The notes beneath the pieces were generated by a model. It was not told the DNA's origin. It searched no databases and worked only from the letters and a program-made list of their open reading frames with translations. DNA of 64,000 bases from Hymenobacter puniceus (lineage in GTDB: Bacteria; Bacteroidota; Bacteroidia; Cytophagales; Hymenobacteraceae): contig NZ_JACSCX010000001.1 of the NCBI RefSeq assembly GCF_014333525.1, positions 310,001 to 374,000 of the forward strand, read 5' to 3'. The position numbers and the translations under genes were made by a program. Shown here one piece after another: positions 50,409-58,374 of this stretch (its first letter is position 1; each line of letters opens with the position of its first letter).

Positions 50409-50804
50409 ATGCGCCTGTTCACTGTTCTGGCCGCGCTGAGCGTCCTGCTCCTGGCTGCCACCTGCCAGCCCGGCACTTCGGCCTCGTCCCCGCTCCGCCA
50501 ACTGGAGCATACCTGGCTGCACGCCCACGAAGAAGACCAGGGCGACGTGCGCGTGTACCGGCCCAACACCTACGCCTTCCCTCCTTCCCGCGGCCGCACC
50601 GGCTTTGCCTTCGAGCACAATGGCCTGTTTACGCAGTTTGATATTGCGCCTACCGACGGGCTGGAAGGCCGCAAGGGCACGTGGAAAGCCGAAAACGACC
50701 ACACCCTGCTCATCTCCCTCGACGACAAGAAAGACCCCGATTATCGGCTGGAAATCGTGTCTTTGGAAAACGACGTGCTGAAAGTGCGACGGGTGGAAAA
50801 GTAA
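50409..50804 (+). CDS. Small putative lipoprotein (paralogue 1)
   Basis: A 131-residue protein with a lipoprotein signal (MRLFTVLAALSVLLLAATCQ). The mature part has a single predicted beta-rich domain with TGFAFEHNGLFTQFDI, GTWKAENDHTLLISLDD and YRLEIVSLENDVLKVRRVE. The next gene encodes the same layout, so they are likely tandem paralogues. A lipocalin-like fold is possible but not shown. Confidence 0.75.
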   Translation: MRLFTVLAALSVLLLAATCQPGTSASSPLRQLEHTWLHAHEEDQGDVRVYRPNTYAFPPSRGRTGFAFEHNGLFTQFDIAPTDGLEGRKGTWKAENDHTLLISLDDKKDPDYRLEIVSLENDVLKVRRVEK

Positions 50805-50874
50805 CCGCCTAGTGCAACGCCTCGGCCGGCAGATGGCTCTTGTAGGTAGCTGGTTTCACTTTTACTCTACTGCT

Positions 50875-51276
50875 ATGTACTACCGTCTGCTTTTCTCGCT
50901 CGTTTTTATTGGCTTGCTGGCTTTGGGAGGCTGCAAGCAGGACGCCGACGTTGTGGCACCGGAAGTGCTGTTTGGCAAAGACTGGTACAACACCCGCCAG
51001 CAGCCCGACGCCGCCGGCTTTTTTACCTATAAGGTGCAGGGCACCTACACGCCGCAGGGTGGCTGGGGCATCGATGGGTTTCGGCTGGAAGCAGACGGCA
51101 CCTTTGTGCTGCACACCCAGGGCCCGGCCGATGGCCCGCTGGATGTTCCGGGCACCTGGCAACAGGAAGGCCCAGGCAAATACCGCATTAGCCTCAGCCT
51201 CAGCAACGGCCAGCCACCCTACCTGCTCACCATCGAGCTAATAGACGACACCACGCTGCGCGCCCGGCAGAACTAG
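50875..51276 (+). CDS. Small putative lipoprotein (paralogue 2)
   Basis: A 133-residue protein with lipobox LALGGC. The domain parallels the previous product: DGFRLEADGTFVLHTQ, GTWQQEGPGKYRISLSL and YLLTIELIDDTTLRAR line up with its counterpart segments in order and spacing. Function is unknown. It lies 70 bp after the first paralogue, with a hairpin following. Confidence 0.75.
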   Translation: MYYRLLFSLVFIGLLALGGCKQDADVVAPEVLFGKDWYNTRQQPDAAGFFTYKVQGTYTPQGGWGIDGFRLEADGTFVLHTQGPADGPLDVPGTWQQEGPGKYRISLSLSNGQPPYLLTIELIDDTTLRARQN

Positions 51277-51319
51277 CTTTTCGGGTGCCGGGCTCAGAAA
51301 AATTGCTTGCATAAAAAGT

Positions 51320-51372
51320 GGTGAGGTTGCTGTTGCAGTGCCCAACTTGCGGCCCGAAACAGCAACCTCACC
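51320..51372 (+). terminator. Hairpin after the lipoprotein pair
   Basis: GGTGAGGTTGCTGTT at 51320-51334 pairs exactly with 51358-51372, followed by ATTTTCATTT. It lies 43 bp past the stop and 18 bp before the EVE-domain start. Confidence 0.65.
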
Positions 51373-51390
51373 ATTTTCATTTCCTGCGTT

Positions 51391-51798
51391 TTGAACTACT
51401 GGCTCGTAAAATCAGAACCTGAAGCCTACTCCTGGAACACGTTTGTGCGTGATGGCGGCACCGACTGGACTGGCGTGCGCAACTATCAGGCCCGCAACTT
51501 CCTGCAGCAGATGCAGCCCGGCGACCTTGTGCTCTACTATCACAGCGTCAGCGACAAGCAGGTGGTGGGCGTAGCCCAGGTAGCAGCCCCCGCCGCCCCC
51601 GATGCCACCGCCGAAGCCGGCAGCCCTTGGGTGGCCGTGCACCTGCAGCCGCAGCAGGCCCTGGCTCAGCCTGTGTCCTTGGCCCGCATCAAGCAGGATA
51701 CGCGCCTCAGCCAGATTGGGCTGCTGCGCCAGTCACGTCTGTCGGTAATGCCGCTAAAGGCCGCCGAATTTGACACCATTCTGGAGTTAGGCGCCTGA
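51391..51798 (+). CDS. EVE domain protein
   Basis: A 135-residue single EVE domain of the PUA-like fold: NYWLVKSEPEAYSWNTFVRD, DWTGVRNYQARNFLQQMQPG and DLVLYYHSVSDKQVVGVAQV are the standard motifs. EVE domains are thought to bind modified bases in nucleic acid. The family starts at MNYWLVKSEP, and here the first codon is TTG at 51391, with no ATG nearby. The ligand is unknown. Confidence 0.9.
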   Translation: MNYWLVKSEPEAYSWNTFVRDGGTDWTGVRNYQARNFLQQMQPGDLVLYYHSVSDKQVVGVAQVAAPAAPDATAEAGSPWVAVHLQPQQALAQPVSLARIKQDTRLSQIGLLRQSRLSVMPLKAAEFDTILELGA

Positions 51799-51901
51799 AC
51801 CCAGCAGCAGACGGCAATTTGTGCGCACCAGACGTGACTTTGCGCAGTCTTCGGCGTATATTCCGTGCATACCGGCTCCATCCAGACAGCTGGCCTTGGC
51901 T

Positions 51902-53476
51902 ATGAGACACGTCTTCCCCTTTTTGCTAGGTCTGTGGCTGGTTGCGGCCAGCCCGCTGCAGGCGCAGCCCACCACGCCCGCACCTTACACACCCACCCAA
52001 AATGGCCGCCTGGAGCTGGAGCTACAGGAATATGCGGCCGAGGTGGAAGTGCAGCCCATTCTGCAGGACAGCAGCGTACTGCTGCTGGTGAAACAGGACG
52101 AGCCCGGCATCCGCAACGATACGTACGCGCTACAGAAGTACAACCACCGCCTGCAGCCCGTCTGGAACAACAAACTGGAATTACCGGTCGAATTTCAGTT
52201 TCAGCGCTTCTGCGCGGAAGGTACCACTGCCTATGCGCTGTTCCAGTCGGCGTATGTGGAACACCGGCTGCTGGTAGCGGCCGTGGATGGCGGCACCGGC
52301 CGGGTGCGCACGGTGCAGTTCGACAGCAGACTCACCCGCGACATCTACGACCTGAAAGCACTGGCCGGCAACCTGTTTGTAACTGTGCTGGTAGATAATC
52401 ACCTGACTATTCTGCTGCTGGACCTGGCCACTGGCAAACACCAGTTTCTGCCTTCAGTATATGAGCCGCTGCCGGCGCAGCTTTCCTTCCTGGCCGATTC
52501 GGCGGCGCAACGGGCCGAGTTTGTACTAAGCCAAAGCAATGGCTTCAAGAACCGGCTGCAGCTCAAGCGCCTGTCGGCTGGTGGGGCGCTACTGACGTCG
52601 GAGTTTGTGCAGGCTGAGAGCGAACGGGGTCTTATTTCTGCCCAGATCAGCCCGGCCACCGACTCGGCCGAAGGGCGCCTGCTGGCCGGCACCTACACGC
52701 TGCGCGACCCTCGCTACTCGCAGGGCCTGTTTGCGGCCGACCTCACGGCGGGTGTTAACCCTTCCGGCTCGCGCCGTTCGCTGCGGTTCTACGACTTCAG
52801 CAACCTCAAGCACTTCTTCGACTTTATGAGCCCCAACCGGGCCAGCCGACTGCGGCAGCGAAGCGAGAAAATGCGCGCCGCCGACCGGGTGCTGCGCCTG
52901 CGCTACCGCACCCTCATGCACGACCTGGTGCCGTTCGAGGATGGCTACGTGATGGTGGCGGAAATCTACTTTCCGCACTACCGCTACAATTCCTACAGCC
53001 CCAGCCTGGTATACAACCCCTACTACTACTCGGCCTACGACCGCGCCAACTGGGCCAGCGGCAACCGCAATTTCGACGGCTACCGCATCACGCACGCCCT
53101 GATCTGCGGCTTTGACAAGCGCGGCAACTTGCTCTGGGACAATACTCTGGTGATGAAGAATGTGGAGCTGCGCGACCTCACCGAAACGGTGCGCCTGCGC
53201 CAGCTGCCTGATGGCCGGCTGGCAGCGGCTTATCTGCAAAACGATAAACTTTATTACAAAGTAATTGACCGTGCTTCTCCTTCCCCCAACGATTTGAGCG
53301 TGAATCTGACGACCTCCGCCTTGCCTTCGGCCCGCGAAAAAGCCACTAATACCACCCAGGAAGGCCTAACAACGTGGTATGGCAACCGGCTGCTCGCATA
53401 TGGCTTCCAACATGTACGGGCTGAACACGGCCCCGACCGGGACGTATTCTTCCTGAATACTATCAGCTTCGAGTGA
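51902..53476 (+). CDS. Large exported protein, unknown function
   Basis: A 524-residue protein with a signal peptide (LLGLWLVAASPLQAQ) from the ATG at 51902. The rest is beta-rich with repeated motifs of the kind LLVAAVDGGTGRVRTVQFDS and LTILLLDLATGKHQFLPSVY, suggestive of propeller blades, and a Tyr-rich loop (HYRYNSYSPSLVYNPYYYSA) near residue 385. No known family is recognised. It is probably periplasmic or surface-exposed. It stands alone between the EVE-domain and DUF4252 genes. Confidence 0.78.
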   Translation: MRHVFPFLLGLWLVAASPLQAQPTTPAPYTPTQNGRLELELQEYAAEVEVQPILQDSSVLLLVKQDEPGIRNDTYALQKYNHRLQPVWNNKLELPVEFQFQRFCAEGTTAYALFQSAYVEHRLLVAAVDGGTGRVRTVQFDSRLTRDIYDLKALAGNLFVTVLVDNHLTILLLDLATGKHQFLPSVYEPLPAQLSFLADSAAQRAEFVLSQSNGFKNRLQLKRLSAGGALLTSEFVQAESERGLISAQISPATDSAEGRLLAGTYTLRDPRYSQGLFAADLTAGVNPSGSRRSLRFYDFSNLKHFFDFMSPNRASRLRQRSEKMRAADRVLRLRYRTLMHDLVPFEDGYVMVAEIYFPHYRYNSYSPSLVYNPYYYSAYDRANWASGNRNFDGYRITHALICGFDKRGNLLWDNTLVMKNVELRDLTETVRLRQLPDGRLAAAYLQNDKLYYKVIDRASPSPNDLSVNLTTSALPSAREKATNTTQEGLTTWYGNRLLAYGFQHVRAEHGPDRDVFFLNTISFE

Positions 53477-53599
53477 GACCTAGCTCCGGCAGGGCCAGCA
53501 GGCGGAAGCAGTGAAAATTGTACAGCCACCAGGCCTGGAATGCCGTTTAAGCCGCAAGTATCTCACCCATTTGAGGTGCTGTATAACCTACTGGCTCAA

Positions 53600-53607
53600 T
53601 ACATTTG
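53600..53607 (+). promoter_or_regulatory. Candidate -7 box of the DUF4252 gene
   Basis: TACATTTG matches TAnnTTTG, 88 bp before the ATG at 53695; a TTTG at 53570-53573 is 26 bp away, longer than usual. Confidence 0.4.
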
Positions 53608-53694
53608 CGCTGGGCACAAGCCTAGCTGGTTGTTGCCTGACCCTAGCACGCCTCTACCGCTTCTGATTTCTCTCCCTTTTTCCCTCTCTCTTTT

Positions 53695-54240
53695 ATGACG
53701 AAACGCGCATTTTTGTGGCTGCCGCTGGTAGCCTTATTGCTATTGGCAGGCTGCCGGGCCGCTGGTCCGGAGCGGCCCGCCCGCACGGTAGCCGAATTCT
53801 TCAATAAATATGAAAACCGCTCCGGCTTTAAAGCCACCGACTGGTCGGCAGGCCTGACTACCCGGCTGCTGCTGGGCCGTTTGGGCAGCCTGGGTGGCGG
53901 CTCCGACCTGACGCAGGCGCTTTCCTCCATCCGCAGCTTTAAGGTGCTTACGTTTGCGCCCACCACCAACAGCGCCCAGAAGCTGGTGGCCGACGGACTG
54001 GTGCAGGAAGTGAATGGCCTGCTGGCCAACGAGCGGTACACACCCCTCACCACTACCGGCGGCAACATGCGCTACGCCACCCGCACTCAGGGCGACCGGG
54101 TAACGGAGCTGGTAACCACCAGCAGCGTTTCAGGCGCCCCCGATTCGTTTCTGCTGATGTCGATTGGTGGCAACTTCACCCGCGAACAGCTCGATCAGTT
54201 GCTCAAAATTCTGCCCAACGTGGCCGATATGAGCAAGTAG
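53695..54240 (+). CDS. DUF4252 family lipoprotein
   Basis: A 181-residue lipoprotein (lipobox LLLLAGC). The body matches DUF4252: AEFFNKYENRSGFKATDWSA, SIRSFKVLTFAPTTNS, then LVTTSSVSGAPDSFLLMSIG and FTREQLDQLLKIL near the end. The family is widespread in Bacteroidota with unknown function. Single gene with a good terminator. Confidence 0.87.
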   Translation: MTKRAFLWLPLVALLLLAGCRAAGPERPARTVAEFFNKYENRSGFKATDWSAGLTTRLLLGRLGSLGGGSDLTQALSSIRSFKVLTFAPTTNSAQKLVADGLVQEVNGLLANERYTPLTTTGGNMRYATRTQGDRVTELVTTSSVSGAPDSFLLMSIGGNFTREQLDQLLKILPNVADMSK

Positions 54241-54268
54241 TAACCGGGTTGGTTTGCTATCCAACAAC

Positions 54269-54298
54269 AAAAGGCTGCCCTCACGAGGCAGCCTTTTT
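54269..54298 (+). terminator. Intrinsic terminator of the DUF4252 gene
   Basis: AAAGGCTGCC pairs with GGCAGCCTTTTT, 30 bp past the stop. Confidence 0.88.
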
Positions 54299-54301
54299 CG
54301 T

Positions 54302-54658
54302 TTTACTGCCCCATGTAGTTGCCTCCACTACGGATAGGTGGCGCGTGGGGCGCACGCTGCTACCTCGGTTGGTGAAGCGCATTGCGCAGAGCAGCTTAGA
54401 TATATCTGAAGAGTCGTTTGCAACCCACAGAACCTCCTGCTTGATCTGGCGTCTGCTTGGCAAAGCATAATCGTTTTAAAGTTTTCAGACATAGCCTAGT
54501 GCATGGGTGGGAATCACGCAAAAACACGCTGCCATTGTGCGGAGTGTAGCCAAGCCACAGCATCTGTACTGCTCAGGCGCACAGGCCCAACGGCACGGTG
54601 ACTATGCTTCGGCAAGCTCTATACGGCCATTGCCCAATACGCATTAAGATATAGGCAC
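54302..54658. other. Gap with no recognised feature
   Basis: About 350 bp between the terminators of two convergent units. No frame with family similarity, no repeat element and no promoter consensus was seen. Confidence 0.5.
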
Positions 54659-54693
54659 AAAAAAGCGGCCAACTCAGGGAGCTGGCCGCTTTT
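54659..54693 (-). terminator. Intrinsic terminator of OmpA paralogue 1
   Basis: AAAAGCGGCCA pairs with TGGCCGCTTTT; on the minus strand it is followed by a T run, 28 bp past the stop at 54722. Confidence 0.88.
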
Positions 54694-54721
54694 GGCAATT
54701 GGTTGGATTCGTACCGGCTAA

Positions 54722-56308
54722 CTAGCGGCGACGAGGAGCTGGCTTGCGGGCCGGAGCCTTTTTCACCGGCGCCTTGGGCGCAGCCTTTGGAGCGGCAGCT
54801 GGAATTTCCGGAGCCATACCGTACTTGGTTTCGGCAGGGTTCGGGTCACCGGGCAGGTACACATCGAACTCTACGCGGCGGTTGATGGCACGGCCGGCTT
54901 CGGTGGCGTTGTCGGCAATTGGCTTGGTTTCGCCGTAGCCATGCGACACGATACGGTCGGCAGCAATGCCCTTGCTGATCATGTACGTGCGGGCCGAGGC
55001 AGCGCGCTCATCCGACAAACGCAGGTTGTATGCATCGTCGCCTTTGTTGTCGGCGTGGGCCGAGATACCGAGGCTGTAATCTGGGTAGTCGTTGAGGATC
55101 TGCACCAAACCGTTCAGCGTTGGGAAGGATACGGGCTTCAGCGTGGCCTTATCGAAGTCGAACTGGATGAACTTCGTGGCTTCCTGCAGCTTCTTCTTCT
55201 CTTCCACCTTCATTTCTGGGCAGCCTTTGTTGGAAGCCGGACCTGGACGGTTCGGGCAGCGGTCCTGGTAATCCGGAACACCGTCACCGTCTTTGTCAAG
55301 TGGGCAACCGCTAGCATCTACTGCTACGCCGGCTGGTGTATTAGGGCACTTGTCGCTGGCATCGGTTACACCGTCGCCGTCAGCGTCGGGGCAGCCCTGC
55401 AGCTCGGCTTTGCCGGGGGTATCGGGGCACTTGTCTTCAGAGTCACGTACACCGTCACCGTCACGGTCGGGGCAGCCTTCAAGGGCAGCCAAACCTTTCT
55501 CGGTGGGGCACTTGTCCTGGTAATCCGGAACACCGTCGCCGTCGCCGTCGAGTGGGCAGCCGTTAGCATCTACTGCTACGCCGGCTGGCGTGCCGGGGCA
55601 CTTGTCTTTGCGGTCTGAAACACCGTCGTTGTCTTCGTCGGCTTTCTTGCCCAGCGCTACCGTGAGGCCGGCTGAGTGCTGCAGGTACCGGTCGTCGAAG
55701 CTATTATCGTCACGAACCGGGTCCATGTCGATATTGGCGCTCAACGGGAAGTGCTGGCCGGTCTGTACAAACAAACCAATCGACTCGCTCACGCGGAACG
55801 TAATACCGGCCGCGCCGTGCACGTCGAAATATGTGTCGCTGCCGTCGAAGGCAGTGGCGGTGCCATTGCGGTTGATAACGCCATCGGAGCTAATGAAAGC
55901 GGCACCGGGCGCAATCAGCAGATAAGGCTGAATAAAGGCGGTTTCCTTGAGCGCCCAGCCGTTGTTGAGCTTCAGCTTAAGGCCCAGGTTGGCATTCACG
56001 ATGTTGGCCTCAAAAAAGCTGCCGAACTGCGGCGCGCCCGCAACGGCATCGTAGTTTACCTTACCATAGTTGAGGTGCAGGCCCAGGTCGAGGCCAGAGG
56101 TGAGGTAGCGGTTGAAAGAGATACCGCCGCCCAGCTTCCAGTTGTCCTCGTTGTTCCAGTACTGTGAGCCGAAATTGCCTTTGTACTGGAGCGTATTGGC
56201 AGACAGGCTGATGGCCGTTCGCTGGTCTGTGGTTTGAGCAAATACGCTGGGGGCAGCCGCCAGCAGCGACAGGCCCAGCGTGATGCCAGTGGTAAGAAGT
56301 TTTTTCAT
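54722..56308 (-). CDS. OmpA family outer-membrane protein with TSP3 repeats (paralogue 1)
   Basis: A 528-residue protein. A signal peptide (GITLGLSLLAAAPSVFAQ) precedes an eight-stranded-type barrel (to about residue 215). Then come five or six calcium-binding thrombospondin type-3 repeats (DNDGVSDRKDKCPGTPAGVA, DGDGVPDYQDKCP, DRDGDGVRDSEDKCPDTPGK). The OmpA peptidoglycan-binding domain follows (FDFDKATLKPVSFPTLNGLV, GISAHADNKGDDAYNLRLSD, IVSHGYGETKPIADN), with an Ala/Pro/Lys tail. It links outer membrane and cell wall. The next upstream gene encodes a close paralogue. Confidence 0.94.
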   Translation of the reverse strand: MKKLLTTGITLGLSLLAAAPSVFAQTTDQRTAISLSANTLQYKGNFGSQYWNNEDNWKLGGGISFNRYLTSGLDLGLHLNYGKVNYDAVAGAPQFGSFFEANIVNANLGLKLKLNNGWALKETAFIQPYLLIAPGAAFISSDGVINRNGTATAFDGSDTYFDVHGAAGITFRVSESIGLFVQTGQHFPLSANIDMDPVRDDNSFDDRYLQHSAGLTVALGKKADEDNDGVSDRKDKCPGTPAGVAVDANGCPLDGDGDGVPDYQDKCPTEKGLAALEGCPDRDGDGVRDSEDKCPDTPGKAELQGCPDADGDGVTDASDKCPNTPAGVAVDASGCPLDKDGDGVPDYQDRCPNRPGPASNKGCPEMKVEEKKKLQEATKFIQFDFDKATLKPVSFPTLNGLVQILNDYPDYSLGISAHADNKGDDAYNLRLSDERAASARTYMISKGIAADRIVSHGYGETKPIADNATEAGRAINRRVEFDVYLPGDPNPAETKYGMAPEIPAAAPKAAPKAPVKKAPARKPAPRRR

Positions 56309-56376
56309 GGTGTGAAAAGTGTGATGGGGATGCGGGGCCATAGTGCCGGGCACTACCAATCCGCCGCGATTTACCG

Positions 56377-56387
56377 TGCTATACTTT
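56377..56387 (-). promoter_or_regulatory. Shared upstream motif, OmpA paralogue 1
   Basis: On the minus strand AAAGTATAGCA lies 69 bp before the start codon; the same 11 bases occur 75 bp before the other paralogue. It may be part of a promoter of an alternative sigma factor. Confidence 0.45.
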
Positions 56388-56527
56388 TAGAGTTGCCCCA
56401 GGGTTGTGCTTAAACAAGATTCTATTTCGATCCTACACGTTTTATCACCTGTATGACAGGCTTTTATTGATATAGACTTTCGCTATTATATTTCGAGGCA
56501 CACCGCACGCCAAGGTATGTAAAGCAC

Positions 56528-56560
56528 AAAAGCGGCGAACCCACAGGGTCCGCCGCTTTT
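56528..56560 (-). terminator. Intrinsic terminator of OmpA paralogue 2
   Basis: AAAAGCGGCG pairs with CGCCGCTTTT with an inner ACCC/GGGT stem; it lies 22 bp past the stop at 56582. Confidence 0.88.
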
Positions 56561-56581
56561 GCTTACGGGGCATTAACAGCC

Positions 56582-58051
56582 TTATGGCTGCGGCGTGCCG
56601 GGCACGAAGAACTCGAAGTCGAATTCCACGCGGCGGTTCTGGCTCATGTTCTTCGACGACGTATTGGGAGCTGCGGGCTCACTTTCGCCGCGGCCCTCCG
56701 TCACGATACGAGCGGGGTCCAGCTGCTTGCCAGTGAAGTAACGCTTCACCGAGTTGGCGCGGCGCTCCGAGAGGCCCTGGTTGTACTCGTCGGTACCACG
56801 GCTATCGGCGTGGCCGATAACACGCAGGCTGTACTCGGGGTGGTCTTTGAGGGCCTGCACCATCTTGTTGAGCGTGGGGTACGAAGCTGTGGTGATAACC
56901 GTGCTGTTCGTGTTAAAGCGCACTGGCTTCTCCAGCGCCTTCACGGCTGGGTCGATGGTCATGGGGCAGCCGTTGGCATCTACCCGCGAACCGGCCGGTG
57001 TGTCAGGGCACTTGTCTACGTCATCCTTTACACCGTCATTGTCGGCGTCGAGTACCAGCGGGCAGCCGTTGGCATCTACCTGAGTGCCGGCTGGCGTGCC
57101 AGGGCACTTGTCGTTCTTGTCGGCTACACCGTCGCCGTCGGCATCCGGGCAACCGCGGAGGGCAGCCGTGCCAGCTTCATCTGGGCAGTCATCTTCGGAG
57201 TCGCGCACACCGTCGTTGTCACGGTCGGGGCAGCCTTCGAGGGCGGCGGTGCCTTTCTCGGTGGGGCACTTGTCCTGGTAGTCCGCTACACCGTCGCCGT
57301 CGCCATCAAGTGGGCAGCCGTTGGCGTCTACTGCCACACCCGAAGGCGTAGCGGGGCACTTGTCTTTGCGGTCGGGCACGCCGTCCATGTCTTCGTCCTT
57401 GGGCTTGCCAAAGGCAACCGTCACCCCGGCCGTGTGCTGCAGATAGCGGTCATCCCAGGAGTCATTGTCGCGCACCGGGTCACCATCGAGGTTGGCTTTC
57501 AGCGGAACATGCTGCCCGGTTTGCACAAACAGGCCCACGGCGTCGGAGAGGCGGAAGTTGATACCAGCCGCGCCGAACAGGTCGAAGTAGCTCTTATCCT
57601 CGTCCGTTACCTGCCCGTTAAAACGGCCTTCGCGGCTGGTGAAGGCCCAGCCGGGCGCAGCCAGCAGGTAGGGCTGAATCACGGCATCTTCCTTCAGGGC
57701 CCAGCCGTTGTTCAGCTTGAGCTTTAATGCCAGATTGACGTTCACTACGTTGGTGCTGAAGTCGGAATTAAAGCGGGCCGCATTTTGCTCAGCAGTGCTT
57801 TTCAACTCTACGTAGGCTCCGCTTAAACCCAGGTCGAGGCCGGGCGTGAGGTAGCGGTTGATGCTGATGCCAGGGCCATAGTTATTGTCAGACCATTCCC
57901 AGAAGTTCGAGCCAAAGTTGCCCTTGTACTGATAGCCACTGCCGTAGAGGCTGATGGCCGTTTTGCGGTCGGCTGTTTGGGCCTGCGTGCGCGGAGCGGC
58001 TGCCAGCAACGTGAGTCCCAGCGCCAGGGAGGGAGTTAAGAGGTTTCTCAT
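56582..58051 (-). CDS. OmpA family outer-membrane protein with TSP3 repeats (paralogue 2)
   Basis: A 489-residue protein of the same layout as paralogue 1: signal peptide (LALGLTLLAAAPRTQAQ), barrel with the shared motif YQYKGNFGSNFWEW, TSP3 repeats (DMDGVPDRKDKCPATPSGVA, DNDGVRDSEDDCPDEAGTAA) and OmpA domain (VRFNTNSTVITTASYPTLNK, RVIGHADSRGTDEYNQGLSE). It lacks the Ala/Pro/Lys tail. The two genes probably arose by tandem duplication but have separate terminators, so they are transcribed apart. Confidence 0.94.
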   Translation of the reverse strand: MRNLLTPSLALGLTLLAAAPRTQAQTADRKTAISLYGSGYQYKGNFGSNFWEWSDNNYGPGISINRYLTPGLDLGLSGAYVELKSTAEQNAARFNSDFSTNVVNVNLALKLKLNNGWALKEDAVIQPYLLAAPGWAFTSREGRFNGQVTDEDKSYFDLFGAAGINFRLSDAVGLFVQTGQHVPLKANLDGDPVRDNDSWDDRYLQHTAGVTVAFGKPKDEDMDGVPDRKDKCPATPSGVAVDANGCPLDGDGDGVADYQDKCPTEKGTAALEGCPDRDNDGVRDSEDDCPDEAGTAALRGCPDADGDGVADKNDKCPGTPAGTQVDANGCPLVLDADNDGVKDDVDKCPDTPAGSRVDANGCPMTIDPAVKALEKPVRFNTNSTVITTASYPTLNKMVQALKDHPEYSLRVIGHADSRGTDEYNQGLSERRANSVKRYFTGKQLDPARIVTEGRGESEPAAPNTSSKNMSQNRRVEFDFEFFVPGTPQP

Positions 58052-58125
58052 GACCAAAGCTTTTGGTGAACAAATACCCCCGAAAAAGGCCGGGACTGAT
58101 ACCACAATATGCCTTCGGGGTAGGA

Positions 58126-58136
58126 TGCTATACTTT
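58126..58136 (-). promoter_or_regulatory. Shared upstream motif, OmpA paralogue 2
   Basis: AAAGTATAGCA on the minus strand, 75 bp before the start codon at 58051, identical to the motif upstream of paralogue 1. Confidence 0.45.
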
Positions 58137-58315
58137 CGGCCGGCCCGGAAAGTTGCTATATGTGCCAGCGCAGTGCTGAGCAGGCACTGAATAATTCGGG
58201 GTTTGTATAAGGGCAGGCAGTTCGCCTACTTCCTGATTTACACGGACTACAGCGTATGGAGCCGTGTCCTGGAAACAGCTGGTATACTGTTTGCAACTTC
58301 TTGCTCTAGTGCAAC

Positions 58316-58347
58316 AAAAAGCCGCCTGATTTCAGCAGGCGGCTTTT
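58316..58347 (-). terminator. Intrinsic terminator of the aminopeptidase P gene
   Basis: AAAAGCCGCCTG pairs with CAGGCGGCTTTT; the minus strand continues with T residues, 28 bp past the stop at 58375. Confidence 0.88.
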
Positions 58348-58374
58348 CAAAAGCTAGCAACTACAACGGTAATG

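Noticed and set aside
56810..57727. 305-codon open frame on the plus strand with a repetitive protein
   Set aside because: Antisense to the TSP3 repeats of OmpA paralogue 2; the apparent protein repeats only mirror those repeats. The frame at 54941-55618 is the same effect over paralogue 1.
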